A stretch of DNA of 64,000 bases from Paenibacillus sp. Root444D2 (GTDB lineage Bacteria; Bacillota; Bacilli; Paenibacillales; NBRC-103111): NCBI RefSeq assembly GCF_001426375.1, contig NZ_LMEO01000001.1, positions 338,915 through 402,914 on the forward strand, in the 5' to 3' direction. Made by a program: the position numbers and the translations under genes. Shown here piece by piece: positions 15,627 to 22,440 of the stretch. Within the stretch, counting starts at the first letter, position 1; every line of letters starts with the position of its first letter. The notes below the pieces were generated by a model. The model was not told the DNA's origin. It did not search any database and saw only the letters and a list, made by a program, of their open reading frames with translations.

Positions 15627-16053
15627 TCAGTTCCTCCAATTTTTCTAATGTTTTTTCACTTTTATAAGACTTTTTACTTGCAGATACCATCAAACCGTGT
15701 TATTCTTATCAAAGAAATATTTCATAAGTACTTCATTCCTCACCGCAAATGAGGATGTAAAGCAAGTTTTCAGTTTTCAAAGAACAGGAAGCACAACCTC
15801 CATTTCTACATAATTAAATATGAGTCTCAAAAATTGGGTGCAGTCAATCGACTGGGTCTATTTTTCGTTAGACCAGTTTTCGAGTCCTCATTAATATCTT
15901 CACATGGAAGTGAAAATCCGTCAAGCAGATATTTCCCCTCTATTTCCCTCCCCCTAATAAACCTTCTTATTTAGTAATATTTTACTTTTAATCTTCCATA
16001 TTCGACATTATAATATAAATGTCATATATATTTTACTTGGAGGTTTGAAGGAA
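15627..16053. other. 427-bp regulatory gap with switch-like inverted repeats
   Basis: No gene is seen. A 70-base element (15821-15890) has outer arms TGAGTCTCAAAAATTGG and CCAGTTTTCGAGTCCTCA. Inside, hairpin A (CAGTC-AATC-GACTG, 15841-15854) and hairpin B (ACTGGGTCTA 15851-15860 with TAGACCAGT 15869-15877) share ACTG and exclude each other. A further hairpin, TCCTCA/TGAGGA, lies near 15747-15765. The gap divides the leftward initiator operon from the rightward membrane-protein gene and should contain both promoters. Confidence 0.5.
16004..16023 (+). promoter_or_regulatory. Operator dyad overlapping a -10 box
   Basis: GACATT (16004-16009) and AATGTC (16018-16023) form a perfect inverted repeat around TATAAT. 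TTTAAT about 16 bases upstream could be the -35. A repressor bound here would block the membrane-protein gene that starts at 16054. Confidence 0.5.
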
Positions 16054-16401
16054 ATGTTGAAAACGGCTTTTTTTTTCAGTATTATTCTTGAGGGATTATT
16101 AATTGGCGGCGTTTCATGGTTTAAGGGTGAATTCACTTTTAACATTTACTGGGTTGGTGGATCATTTGTAGTAATTTTTCTTATATTACTTGGATTAGCT
16201 GCAAACGAAGAAGAAAAAGAAACAGCTCAAAAGAACTATAGAAACGCCCTAGACATCCTTTCAAGAGACCCTAAAAACCCACAACTTAGGCAAAACGCAT
16301 TAGATTGTGGTCGTAGGTATTATTCTTCCCTTCGAGATAATGGCAGGCTGACAATATACGATGAGCAAGCAATAACAAACGATATTCTGGCTGCTGGTTA
16401 A
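16054..16401 (+). CDS. Small two-helix membrane protein with conserved C-terminal module
   Basis: Two N-terminal transmembrane helices (AFFFSIILEGLLIGGVSWF and NIYWVGGSFVVIFLILLGLA) are followed by a cytoplasmic domain. The ending 'PKNPQLRQNALDCGRRYYSSL...IYDEQAITNDI' resembles a short module that I recall at the C-terminus of other uncharacterised bacterial proteins. ATG 16054 is ten bases from GGAGG; the in-frame TTG at 16045 is too close to it. It is a single-gene unit ended by a terminator. Function unknown. Confidence 0.65.
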   Translation: MLKTAFFFSIILEGLLIGGVSWFKGEFTFNIYWVGGSFVVIFLILLGLAANEEEKETAQKNYRNALDILSRDPKNPQLRQNALDCGRRYYSSLRDNGRLTIYDEQAITNDILAAG

Positions 16402-16412
16402 TAATAAAATTT

Positions 16413-16446
16413 TGACTCCCATAACTTTGGGGGTCATTTTTATTTC
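16413..16446 (+). terminator. Rho-independent terminator
   Basis: TGACTCCC pairs with GGGGGTCA (16413-16436) with one mismatch, followed by TTTTTATTT. Confidence 0.8.
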
Positions 16447-16503
16447 CCTCCCCTTTTCCTCAGGATCACAACTATTACCAACAAAACGAGTCTCAGTTAA
16501 TCT

Positions 16504-16824
16504 TCAGTAATGTAACACTTTACGTATGAGATTGCTCATATACTCAACAGCACGCTCTAATTCGACCAGATGCAGCTCTCTCTGCTCGTCATCTGTAAAG
16601 GCGACTATTTGGTCACCTAACTTGATAGAGTCGCTTAAAACCACCTTATATCCGCCATCACGCTCTAGTGAGATTACGCGCTGTAGATCCATTTGTGTTT
16701 GGATTGTGTACTGGTAAACGTTGATTATGGAAAGTTTGATTGGTCTACGTTGCAACTTGGTGTGCTCATAGGCTTCGCGCTCTTCATCATTGGAAAATGG
16801 TGTACCATCGTAGGCTTCAAACAA
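16504..16824 (-). CDS. Phage protein, unknown function (106 aa)
   Basis: The start is a TTG at 16824 preceded by AAAGGAGG at nine bases. The product has an acidic N-terminus (AYDGTPFSNDEEREAYEH), a central beta section with 'LSDSIKLGDQIVAF' and a C-terminal helix (LVELERAVEYMSNLIRKVLHY). It is the last gene of a short leftward unit after the MazF-like gene and the 51-aa frame. No family is recognised. Confidence 0.65.
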   Translation of the reverse strand: MFEAYDGTPFSNDEEREAYEHTKLQRRPIKLSIINVYQYTIQTQMDLQRVISLERDGGYKVVLSDSIKLGDQIVAFTDDEQRELHLVELERAVEYMSNLIRKVLHY

Positions 16825-16865
16825 ATGGGAACTCCTCCTTTAAGTTTGGTACGACATCGTATCAT

Positions 16866-17021
16866 TTACCTTACCAACATAAATCTGTAGCGACCATGCT
16901 CTAATCTGCCAGTACGCTCCACTTGGCTAATGATTGAATCATGTTCTTTCAACCCAATATTGATTAAGAATTGAATGAATGCATCTTTGGTAAACATACC
17001 TTTGCCGATTACCGCGTACAT
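16866..17021 (-). CDS. Small phage protein (51 aa) overlapping the MazF-like gene
   Basis: The frame MYAVIGKGMFTKDAFIQFL ends HGRYRFMLVR. An AGAAGGGA ribosome site precedes the ATG at 17021, and the start lies inside the final codons of the MazF-like gene in another frame, which suggests coupling. The sequence 'TKDAFIQFLINIGLKEHDSIIS' looks like a small helical DNA-binding-type unit. Its tight linkage to the toxin-like gene makes a partner role possible but unproven. Confidence 0.5.
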   Translation of the reverse strand: MYAVIGKGMFTKDAFIQFLINIGLKEHDSIISQVERTGRLEHGRYRFMLVR

Positions 17022-17404
17022 GTCATCACGTCCCTTCTGTAAATGAATTTCTCATACAGGCCGTTGCTGATAAGTAGTGCAATATCAATCTTCTCCATAG
17101 TTTCCTTGTCTAATGTTGCTACTTTGCGCTGGAGCCTAAATTTATCTGCTACCCTTTGCTGCTCACAGGATACGAAACAATCTTTATTTAATCCATGAAA
17201 CTCAGCCGATAAATTTACATGGGTTGGGAGGCGTTTCTTAGTTTTGGATGAAGTAATTGGGCAAATTTGAACGGTGGGTGAATGACGATTTCCCGCCTCA
17301 CATTGCACGATGACCACAGGTCTCTGGAGGCCTGAATATTCAGAGCCAAGCGATCCTGTTAAGTCACATATGAAAACGTCCCCTCTTCGATACATTTGTT
17401 CCAT
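17009..17404 (-). CDS. MazF/PemK-family endoribonuclease toxin-like protein
   Basis: The pattern of the MazF fold is clear: 'RRGDVFICDLTG' at the start, 'SEYSGLQRPVVIVQ', 'PTVQICPITSSKTKKRLPTHV', and 'DCFVSCEQQRVADKFRL', ending in a helix. MazF toxins cut RNA at short motifs; conserved Arg in the QRPV loop and Ser/Thr in the IT-S strand are present. ATG 17404 has the best spacing from AAAGGTG. No classical MazE antitoxin is seen directly upstream; the acidic 89-aa gene at 17507-17776 or the 51-aa overlapping frame are the only neighbours. Confidence 0.85.
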   Translation of the reverse strand: MEQMYRRGDVFICDLTGSLGSEYSGLQRPVVIVQCEAGNRHSPTVQICPITSSKTKKRLPTHVNLSAEFHGLNKDCFVSCEQQRVADKFRLQRKVATLDKETMEKIDIALLISNGLYEKFIYRRDVMTCTR

Positions 17405-17506
17405 TTTCATCACCTTTTAATTAGAATTTTTTTACCACCTCACTCCCCAATTCTGGGGAATGAACGCTTCAGACTTAAGGCGGTTTAAAGTCGCCTGAAC
17501 GACTGT

Positions 17507-17776
17507 TTACACTAAACCCAAACGAATGTTGTCATAACGGAAGATGCTAGTATGTATGAAATCGAATCCAAAATCCCAATTGAATGTACGCCAGAAACCT
17601 TGAACATCTTCTTCCGAATATTCTTGCTCAACTACCTCAATAGCTGCTGCACATTCCTCTTCAACTTCTCCATATGGATCAAGTGTTACTGTTTCCTTGA
17701 GAAGATTGATAAGACCTTGCTTTGTGCCTTCCATTGCTTCTTGGATTACTTCAATCAGGGATAATCTGATTTCCAT
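17507..17776 (-). CDS. Acidic phage protein under the divergent early promoter
   Basis: Start ATG 17776 (MEIRLSLIEVIQEAM) has AAAGGAG at eight bases. The 89-residue product is acidic, with a helical N-terminal half (NLLKETVTL...VEEECAAAIEVVEQEY) and an aromatic C-terminal half (FWRTFNWDFGFDF). It is the first gene of the leftward transcript from the divergent promoter, 100 bases before the MazF-like gene. It could be an unusual antitoxin or a Cro-side regulator; neither is shown by sequence. A hairpin (TCCCCA/TGGGGA, about 17445-17460) lies between the two genes. Confidence 0.6.
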   Translation of the reverse strand: MEIRLSLIEVIQEAMEGTKQGLINLLKETVTLDPYGEVEEECAAAIEVVEQEYSEEDVQGFWRTFNWDFGFDFIHTSIFRYDNIRLGLV

Positions 17777-17813
17777 TTTCATCGCTCCTTTAGTTTGTTC
17801 CTTCTTTAATTAC

Positions 17814-17881
17814 AATATACAATACTCAATATTGAATGTCAAATTAAATTATTTGATTCTCATTATTGAATTTTGTATAGT
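17814..17881. promoter_or_regulatory. Divergent promoters with palindromic operator (lysogeny-type switch)
   Basis: Leftward: TTGACA (17837-17842), 17-base spacer, TATATT (17814-17819). Rightward: TTGATT (17853-17858), 17-base spacer ending TG, TATAGT (17876-17881). The perfect palindrome TCAATATTGA (17827-17836) lies in the spacer of the leftward promoter, with similar ATTGAA half sites near the rightward one. The XRE protein encoded next door is the obvious candidate ligand. Confidence 0.8.
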
Positions 17882-17913
17882 AATATTAAGGAATAGGGAA
17901 AGGAGGTAGATGT

Positions 17914-18147
17914 GTGCTAGAAGTAAAACCTTGTTTACTCGACATATTAAAGAAGCGTGATATCAAACAAACAGAACTATCTTCTATGGCAGGTATACCA
18001 CAAGCCGCAATATCTAGATTTGACAACCAGAAACAACATACAGATTTGCACTTATTTTCAATAGCTAAAGCTTTAAATTTGAACGTTGAGGACTTATTTA
18101 CAGTGAAGGAAGTACAATTAAACGACGAAGAAAAGACACCCGAGTGA
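17914..18147 (+). CDS. XRE-family (Cro/CI-type) transcription regulator
   Basis: A 77-aa single-domain helix-turn-helix protein: 'LLDILKKRDIKQTELSSMAGIPQAAISRFDN' is the HTH, and 'LFSIAKALNLNVEDLF' the closing helices of the XRE fold. GTG at 17914 follows AAAGGAGG. It lacks a dimerisation or cleavage domain, so it resembles Cro-type or small repressors. It is transcribed divergently from the acidic gene across paired promoters, which marks this as an early control region. Confidence 0.88.
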   Translation: MLEVKPCLLDILKKRDIKQTELSSMAGIPQAAISRFDNQKQHTDLHLFSIAKALNLNVEDLFTVKEVQLNDEEKTPE

Positions 18148-18164
18148 TCAGGTGTCTTCTTTCC
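18132..18164 (+). terminator. Rho-independent terminator of the XRE gene
   Basis: GACACC pairs with GGTGTC (about 18135-18156) around the stop codon, followed by TTCTTTCC on the plus strand; the opposite side also has an A/T-rich flank. Confidence 0.65.
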
Positions 18165-18173
18165 TACTATCTA

Positions 18174-18353
18174 TCATCTCATACTTCGATAAACACGACC
18201 CATATCTTCACGATATCGATCTTCTACAGACAAATTACGTCTTCGTTCTTGTTCTATACGCTCTTTATGATTGTATTCCATTGGTGATAAAATTTTATCA
18301 GTTACTTCTTTGGATGCTCGTAAAATCTGTGTCCATTCAATGATATTAACCAC
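18174..18353 (-). CDS. Small basic phage protein (59 aa), unknown function
   Basis: A GTG start at 18353 with GGAGGG eight bases upstream opens a 59-residue frame: VVNIIEWTQILRASKEVTDK, then a charged helix 'HKERIEQERRRNLSVEDRYRED'. The charged continuous helix and good ribosome site make it a likely real gene although short. It is the last gene of the leftward accessory operon that starts near 21.1 kb. No family recognised. Confidence 0.55.
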   Translation of the reverse strand: MVNIIEWTQILRASKEVTDKILSPMEYNHKERIEQERRRNLSVEDRYREDMGRVYRSMR

Positions 18354-18377
18354 CTATGATTCCCTCCATTGGGTCGT

Positions 18378-18977
18378 CTATTTTTGACCTATCATAAAAT
18401 CAAGTCCTAGCTTAGCTACTGCCCCAGTTATCCAACTATGCTTCTGCATCACTTCAGAAAATTTTGAAAGTGAACCTTTCTTAACCTTTTCACTGTCTTC
18501 AAACAATTCTTTAATTTCAGCAATCATTTGCCTAAGTTCCTCTTTATCTTCTTTGCCCTTTTCCTCAATCTCCTGATCAAGAGCTTCAAAGTTAAAAGTG
18601 TTATTTAATGTAACAGTCCCACTTGAACCAAATGAAGAACCATATGCATTTTGAATGTTAAATTGATGGGAAATTTTCCCGCTCTCAATTTGTTGCTTTT
18701 CATACTGGGCTCTTGTTAAGGAATAGCCTTTCTTTTGAAATGCTTTGCCCTGAACAACATCTGTCTTCATGTCCTCAATAAAAAATTCATTCTTCGAAAC
18801 TTCACCTGTGATCCAATCGCCAACTTGAATATCTGCATCAGGATAGAATCCAACGTACTTCCTCCGTGTATTGTCTTCGGTATTTTGCATACCTTCCACA
18901 GTAGATACTTGTTCACCATTTCTAAACACTTTATACTTTTCACCAGCCATACTCATAAAAGTACTTAAACTAGGCAA
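18378..18977 (-). CDS. Prophage protein with C-terminal coiled coil, unknown function
   Basis: The N-terminal half looks like a small beta domain (KYKVFRNGEQVSTVEG...DADIQVGDWITGEVSKNEFFIEDM). A low-complexity linker (AYGSSFGSSGTVTLNNTFNF) leads to a charged coiled coil (EKGKEDKEELRQMIAEIKELFED) and a hydrophobic end (ITGAVAKLGLDFMIG). This layout recurs in Firmicute prophages without known function. TTG 18977 fits the AAGGGG ribosome site; ATG at 18986, 18956 or 18950 are alternatives. Confidence 0.6.
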   Translation of the reverse strand: MPSLSTFMSMAGEKYKVFRNGEQVSTVEGMQNTEDNTRRKYVGFYPDADIQVGDWITGEVSKNEFFIEDMKTDVVQGKAFQKKGYSLTRAQYEKQQIESGKISHQFNIQNAYGSSFGSSGTVTLNNTFNFEALDQEIEEKGKEDKEELRQMIAEIKELFEDSEKVKKGSLSKFSEVMQKHSWITGAVAKLGLDFMIGQK

Positions 18978-19021
18978 AATACACATCCCCTTATTCTTTG
19001 AATTGACTAAAATATTGGTAC

Positions 19022-19357
19022 TTATAGAACTTCCGAGAAATAATCATCCAATTCTTCTCTCATTAACTCCATACCCTCTTTAACTGCCTTCTGGATCAAT
19101 AAATTAGATTTATGTGCATCATAATCATCTTCTTCATACTGCACCCTTATCTCACCTTTGTCTTCCTTTACAATAGCAAAAACAACTGCCACAACTTCCC
19201 ATTTTTCATTATATTTCTTCCAGTTCTCATGATCGATATCACATTCTTCATCGTAATATTCCCATGCTTCAATATTTATTGAACATTTAAAATCTTCTTC
19301 CGCGGTAACATAATAGTCAATTCCTTCTGCAACTTCTACTTTAGTCCAAACTTTCAA
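19022..19357 (-). CDS. Acidic prophage protein, unknown function (111 aa)
   Basis: A TTG start at 19357 follows GGAGTG at seven bases. The product is strongly acidic and aromatic (VEVAEGIDYYVTAEEDFKC, 'EAWEYYDEECDIDHENW', 'RVQYEEDDYDAHKSN') and ends in a helix. Such acidic small phage proteins are often DNA mimics or inhibitors of host DNA-binding enzymes, but this is only a compositional hint. Confidence 0.55.
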   Translation of the reverse strand: MKVWTKVEVAEGIDYYVTAEEDFKCSINIEAWEYYDEECDIDHENWKKYNEKWEVVAVVFAIVKEDKGEIRVQYEEDDYDAHKSNLLIQKAVKEGMELMREELDDYFSEVL

Positions 19358-19390
19358 ATGTGTTCACTCCAACTATTTATTAAATTGCTT

Positions 19391-19579
19391 TCATTTTAAC
19401 TTTGAAATTTCTGATATCTGTAATAGCCTTTGTTTTAATTCTCTAATTTCATTTTCTAAAGCTTCTATTTCTCCAAGCAATATTGGGGCAGCAGTTGTAC
19501 TTACCTGAGCGCGAGTATTGTGTCCTTTTATCACAAATTCTAGATCTTCTTTGAATGATTGTAATTGTGATTTAAACAT
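19391..19579 (-). CDS. Small helical prophage protein (62 aa)
   Basis: MFKSQLQSFKEDLEFVIKG begins a short protein whose second half is a leucine-heptad coiled coil (LLGEIEALENEIRELKQRLLQI). GAGGAG precedes the ATG. It lies between the acidic gene and the secreted nuclease gene in the same orientation. Function unknown. Confidence 0.55.
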   Translation of the reverse strand: MFKSQLQSFKEDLEFVIKGHNTRAQVSTTAAPILLGEIEALENEIRELKQRLLQISEISKLK

Positions 19580-19607
19580 AAGGCGGTCTCCTCAATTTTA
19601 ATCTCCT

Positions 19608-20042
19608 TCACTTTACCATTATCATAACTCTTGTTCCATCAGGATAATTCTCTAACTGATTACCCACCCATGATCCAGAACCACGATTGTCTGAAGATGT
19701 CACATAGGCTATATCTGCACCAGTCCCACCTTCAATACAGAGAGCCATCGGAAATTCATCGCGATCATAGCCTTTTTTTGTAGGGATACCCTTTAACGAT
19801 TCTTTGCGGTTCTCCTCTGCACCTTTACGATCAATTGTACATACTGGAGTTTCACCATGCTCAATGGCTGCTTTGACATGTGCCGCGGTTTCTGGGAAAC
19901 GATCTGAAGGTATTGTGATAGTGTATTGAGTTGAAGTGTTTTGGTTTTTAGGTGGAATGGTGAAAACTTCGTATTTATAATAATAGGATAAACCAGCAAT
20001 CAAAATAATAAAGACTGTTAAAAATAATAATTTCTTTTTCAT
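19608..20042 (-). CDS. Secreted NucA/NucB-type deoxyribonuclease
   Basis: A signal peptide or anchor (KKKLLFLTVFIILIAGLSYYY) leads to a domain nearly colinear with Bacillus NucB: 'TITIPSDRFPETAAHV', 'CTIDRKGAEENRKESL', the active-site segment 'GYDRDEFPMALC', and 'SSDNRGSGSWVGNQL'. NucB-type enzymes are metal-dependent non-specific endonucleases acting outside the cell on DNA. The catalytic Asp-Glu and the DNRG motif are intact. The family in hosts serves sporulation, biofilm dispersal or competence; a prophage copy may degrade external DNA. Confidence 0.9.
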   Translation of the reverse strand: MKKKLLFLTVFIILIAGLSYYYKYEVFTIPPKNQNTSTQYTITIPSDRFPETAAHVKAAIEHGETPVCTIDRKGAEENRKESLKGIPTKKGYDRDEFPMALCIEGGTGADIAYVTSSDNRGSGSWVGNQLENYPDGTRVMIMVK

Positions 20043-20067
20043 TGTACCTACCCTTGAATTCCGTGTT

Positions 20068-20568
20068 TTATAGTATCTTTTTATCTTGTTCTTCTTTTAA
20101 ATCCTTGTACTTATTTACAAGTTCTTGATACATTTCTGCCGCCTTTTCCAGCGAAGCTGCCATACTTTCGATAGTTTCTGTGTTGGATTCAACTATTGAA
20201 TGTATCTCTTTGAGACCTTTTTGACTTAGTAGAACTATTGTCAACCCCATTATAATTAATGACAGTCCATCATTAATATTAGTTATTATTGCAATGTCAA
20301 TTTTTTTCATGAAATTCAAATTAGGCAAACAAATAATTGAAAACAGACCAGATAGCTGCATTATAAGAATCAATTTCCCCTGAATATTAAAAAATTCAAT
20401 TAATATTAAACCAAGAGCTGAAATTGAAATTCCTAATAAGAATAAAAGTGGTACCTCTAACCCGAACCATCTCAGAATACCTAGAATTATAAAAGATGCT
20501 CCAAGCGCGAATACCAATCCATATGAACCAAAAATATTATTTGTCTCATGCTCTTTCTTTTTTTTCAT
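20068..20568 (-). CDS. Multi-pass membrane protein with C-terminal coiled coil
   Basis: About four transmembrane helices (GLVFALGASFIILGILRWFG, LLFLLGISISALGLILIEFF, LILIMQLSGLFSIICLPNL, INDGLSLIIMGLTIVLL) are followed by a 50-residue cytoplasmic coiled coil (ESMAASLEKAAEMYQELVNKYKDLKEEQDKK). ATG 20568 is chosen because GAGTGA lies seven bases upstream. No family is recognised; it may be a prophage-encoded exclusion or envelope protein. Confidence 0.6.
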   Translation of the reverse strand: MKKKKEHETNNIFGSYGLVFALGASFIILGILRWFGLEVPLLFLLGISISALGLILIEFFNIQGKLILIMQLSGLFSIICLPNLNFMKKIDIAIITNINDGLSLIIMGLTIVLLSQKGLKEIHSIVESNTETIESMAASLEKAAEMYQELVNKYKDLKEEQDKKIL

Positions 20569-20667
20569 AGAATAATCACTCACTCCATACAATTTATTTA
20601 TTCCGATAAACCAAATAAGAGAGTAATTCATTGTGCATCGTATTTCCAAAGAAATCAGACTTTCAAT

Positions 20668-21075
20668 CTAAAAGATATCCCAGCTCTCAGGGCTCTTTAA
20701 TCTAAAATCCACACCACAGAAATTAAATATCCCGATCGTTTTATATCCTTTGCAACAAAGTGTTATTTTGTTTCTAAAAAAATCAACTGCTTCGTCATCA
20801 TACTTGTACTTTGTATGTTGGCTATAACCTGTACCTCCATTTGAATTAGGGTAGGCAGTTGAGTGTCTTCCACCTGAACTTTCTAGTCGATAAAATTTTG
20901 CAATAGCGTCAATCAATCGTTTGTTAGGATTGCTATTTGTTTTATTTAGTACACCTAACATATCAGCAATATCCTCAGTATAATATCCACTACCTGTTTC
21001 GTAAGTTGGATCAATATTAACAGTTAAATCATAAGTACCTCGGTTATAATTTTTCTCTCTCTCTTTATCAGCCAT
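20668..21075 (-). CDS. Prophage protein, unknown function (135 aa)
   Basis: A well-initiated gene (AGAGGAG, then ATGGCTG). The product has a charged start, 'YDLTVNIDPTYETGSGYYTEDIADML', then 'RLIDAIAKFYRLESSGGRH' and Cys residues in 'ITLCCKGYKTIGIFNFCG'. I do not recognise it. It begins the leftward accessory operon running to about 18.2 kb. Confidence 0.6.
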   Translation of the reverse strand: MADKEREKNYNRGTYDLTVNIDPTYETGSGYYTEDIADMLGVLNKTNSNPNKRLIDAIAKFYRLESSGGRHSTAYPNSNGGTGYSQHTKYKYDDEAVDFFRNKITLCCKGYKTIGIFNFCGVDFRLKSPESWDIF

Positions 21076-21353
21076 TTTTATTCTCCTCTATAAAATCTGA
21101 ATTATATTCAAAACACGTAGTTCATAAAGACTATATTACATGTGTCGAACGATGGAAGGCAATACAAATATTACCTAAATAGATTTAGTGAATGCTAATT
21201 ACTAGAGGCTTGAGATTGGGTTATAAGGGCTTAAGCAATCCATTGATACATGTGTGGATTCATGGCTTAGTATGTATTGTAGGGCGATGTAGAGCGTGGT
21301 ATTGGGGATTTTCTTGTGGTATGTATTAACAAACAGGCTAAGAGGTGTGGGAA

Positions 21354-21600
21354 ATGCTATCTGTTCAAATTGATGAGAACGACATTGAAGGGATTAATGG
21401 CTCAAAAAATTGATGAGAAACTTAAGGAGATTGATTCGGAATTAGTATTCTGGGACACCAAGGAGTTGATGAGAAGAACATGCATGTGTTGGAATACTAT
21501 TCAAAAAGAGTTCTTCTTTGATAAGCATTTTCCAAAAAGAAAAATAGGATCTAAATGGTACTTTCCTGCAAGCGAAACAAAACAATTTTTATTATTGTAG
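21354..21600 (+). pseudogene. Excisionase/DUF771-like HTH gene with apparent one-base frameshift
   Basis: A good start (AGAGGTG, then ATG at 21354) opens a frame reading MLSVQIDENDIEG that stops early. The continuation GLMAQKIDEKLKEIDSEL, followed by the HTH 'TKELMRRTCMCWNTIQKEFF' and 'KIGSKWYFPASETKQFL', is in the next frame. Removing one G from GGG at 21390-21392 joins them into 81 codons (247 bases are 82 codons plus one). The HTH and wing resemble small phage DUF771/excisionase proteins. Either the gene is broken, uses slippage, or the base is a sequencing error. Confidence 0.6.
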
Positions 21601-21668
21601 TTGTCTGAGCAAAAGGATAGGTAAAGAAAGGAACTCCCTCCTCATATGCTTTTATTGAGGTGAGATAT

Positions 21669-22370
21669 ATGAAAAAATACGGTATTTGGGGGTCAGGTAC
21701 TGGTAAGCAATACACTAAATTTGGAGAATGGCTATATAAAGAAGGAATTAACCAGCAATGGGTTGTTGATAACACGAGCATAAACAGGGATTACTTATCG
21801 AAACTTTCTTCAGATTTCGAATTTGAACCGAATTATAAATTAATGACTAAACTCATTTCAGAACTGAAATCCCTTAATTTTAACGTGAATGCAAAAATGT
21901 TTTGGAATTGCCAAGATACAACCCCCTTTAGTTTATGGCTCATTAATAATGGAATTTCACAAGAAAAATTATCTGAAATATCTGGAGTCAATGAATCGAC
22001 AATTAAGAGAATAAGGGAAACCCTAGATTTGAATGATCTTGGATGCATGACTTTAAAATCTGTTCAACAAATAATAAAATCATTGGAGCATCAAGGCTAT
22101 GAGTTAAACCCAAATGAATTTTGGGGGGACTACGGTAGCATTACTATTATTGAGAAAGAGATTTTTTTCACTCCTCTTGGCAATTGGCTATATGATAAAG
22201 ACATTGATTACTCAGAATTCGCGAAAATATGTGATGCAAGTACTACGACAATCAAATACTTGAGTGAAGATGTTGAACAAACACCCAGTGGCGCAATGAT
22301 GCTTAGAATAATGAAAGCTGTAAAAAATTACGATCCAGAAAAAAGAATAAATGATTTTTGGGATATATAA
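21669..22370 (+). CDS. Three tandem helix-turn-helix repeats, prophage regulator
   Basis: The 233-residue protein is made of three homologous units of about 70 residues, each with a '(T)xFGxWLxxxxI' first helix, an HTH, a 'L.SL...' helix and an 'NxxxFW' end: KFGEWLYKEGINQQWVVDN, FSLWLINNGISQEKLSEIS and LGNWLYDKDIDYSEFAKIC. ATG 21669 follows GAGGTG. A monomer with three XRE-like units could bind three successive operator turns. It lies right next to the comM junction, where control or recombination-directionality genes often sit. Confidence 0.7.
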   Translation: MKKYGIWGSGTGKQYTKFGEWLYKEGINQQWVVDNTSINRDYLSKLSSDFEFEPNYKLMTKLISELKSLNFNVNAKMFWNCQDTTPFSLWLINNGISQEKLSEISGVNESTIKRIRETLDLNDLGCMTLKSVQQIIKSLEHQGYELNPNEFWGDYGSITIIEKEIFFTPLGNWLYDKDIDYSEFAKICDASTTTIKYLSEDVEQTPSGAMMLRIMKAVKNYDPEKRINDFWDI

Positions 22371-22387
22371 TATAATGCAACATGAAA

Positions 22388-22414
22388 AAAGACTACCGTT
22401 TGTCAGGTAGTCTG
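22388..22414 (+). terminator. Rho-independent terminator at prophage right end
   Basis: GACTACC pairs with GGTAGTC, then TGCTTTATTT follows. It shields the comM remnant from prophage transcription. Confidence 0.8.
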
Positions 22415-22440
22415 CTTTATTTGAGGCACTATTTTATTAC

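Larger units (their letters stand above)
1..22440. mobile_element. Prophage 1, right part, inserted in comM (left end outside window)
   Basis: An AT-rich block carries a cos-type HK97-like packaging and head module at its left, a replication/transcription module in the middle and small regulatory genes at its right end. It stops where comM coding sequence resumes at about 22450, just before the Walker A codons. The 5' part of comM, the rest of the tail genes, lysis genes and the integrase are not in the window and should lie to the left. The exact att core cannot be read because only one junction is visible. Confidence 0.9.
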
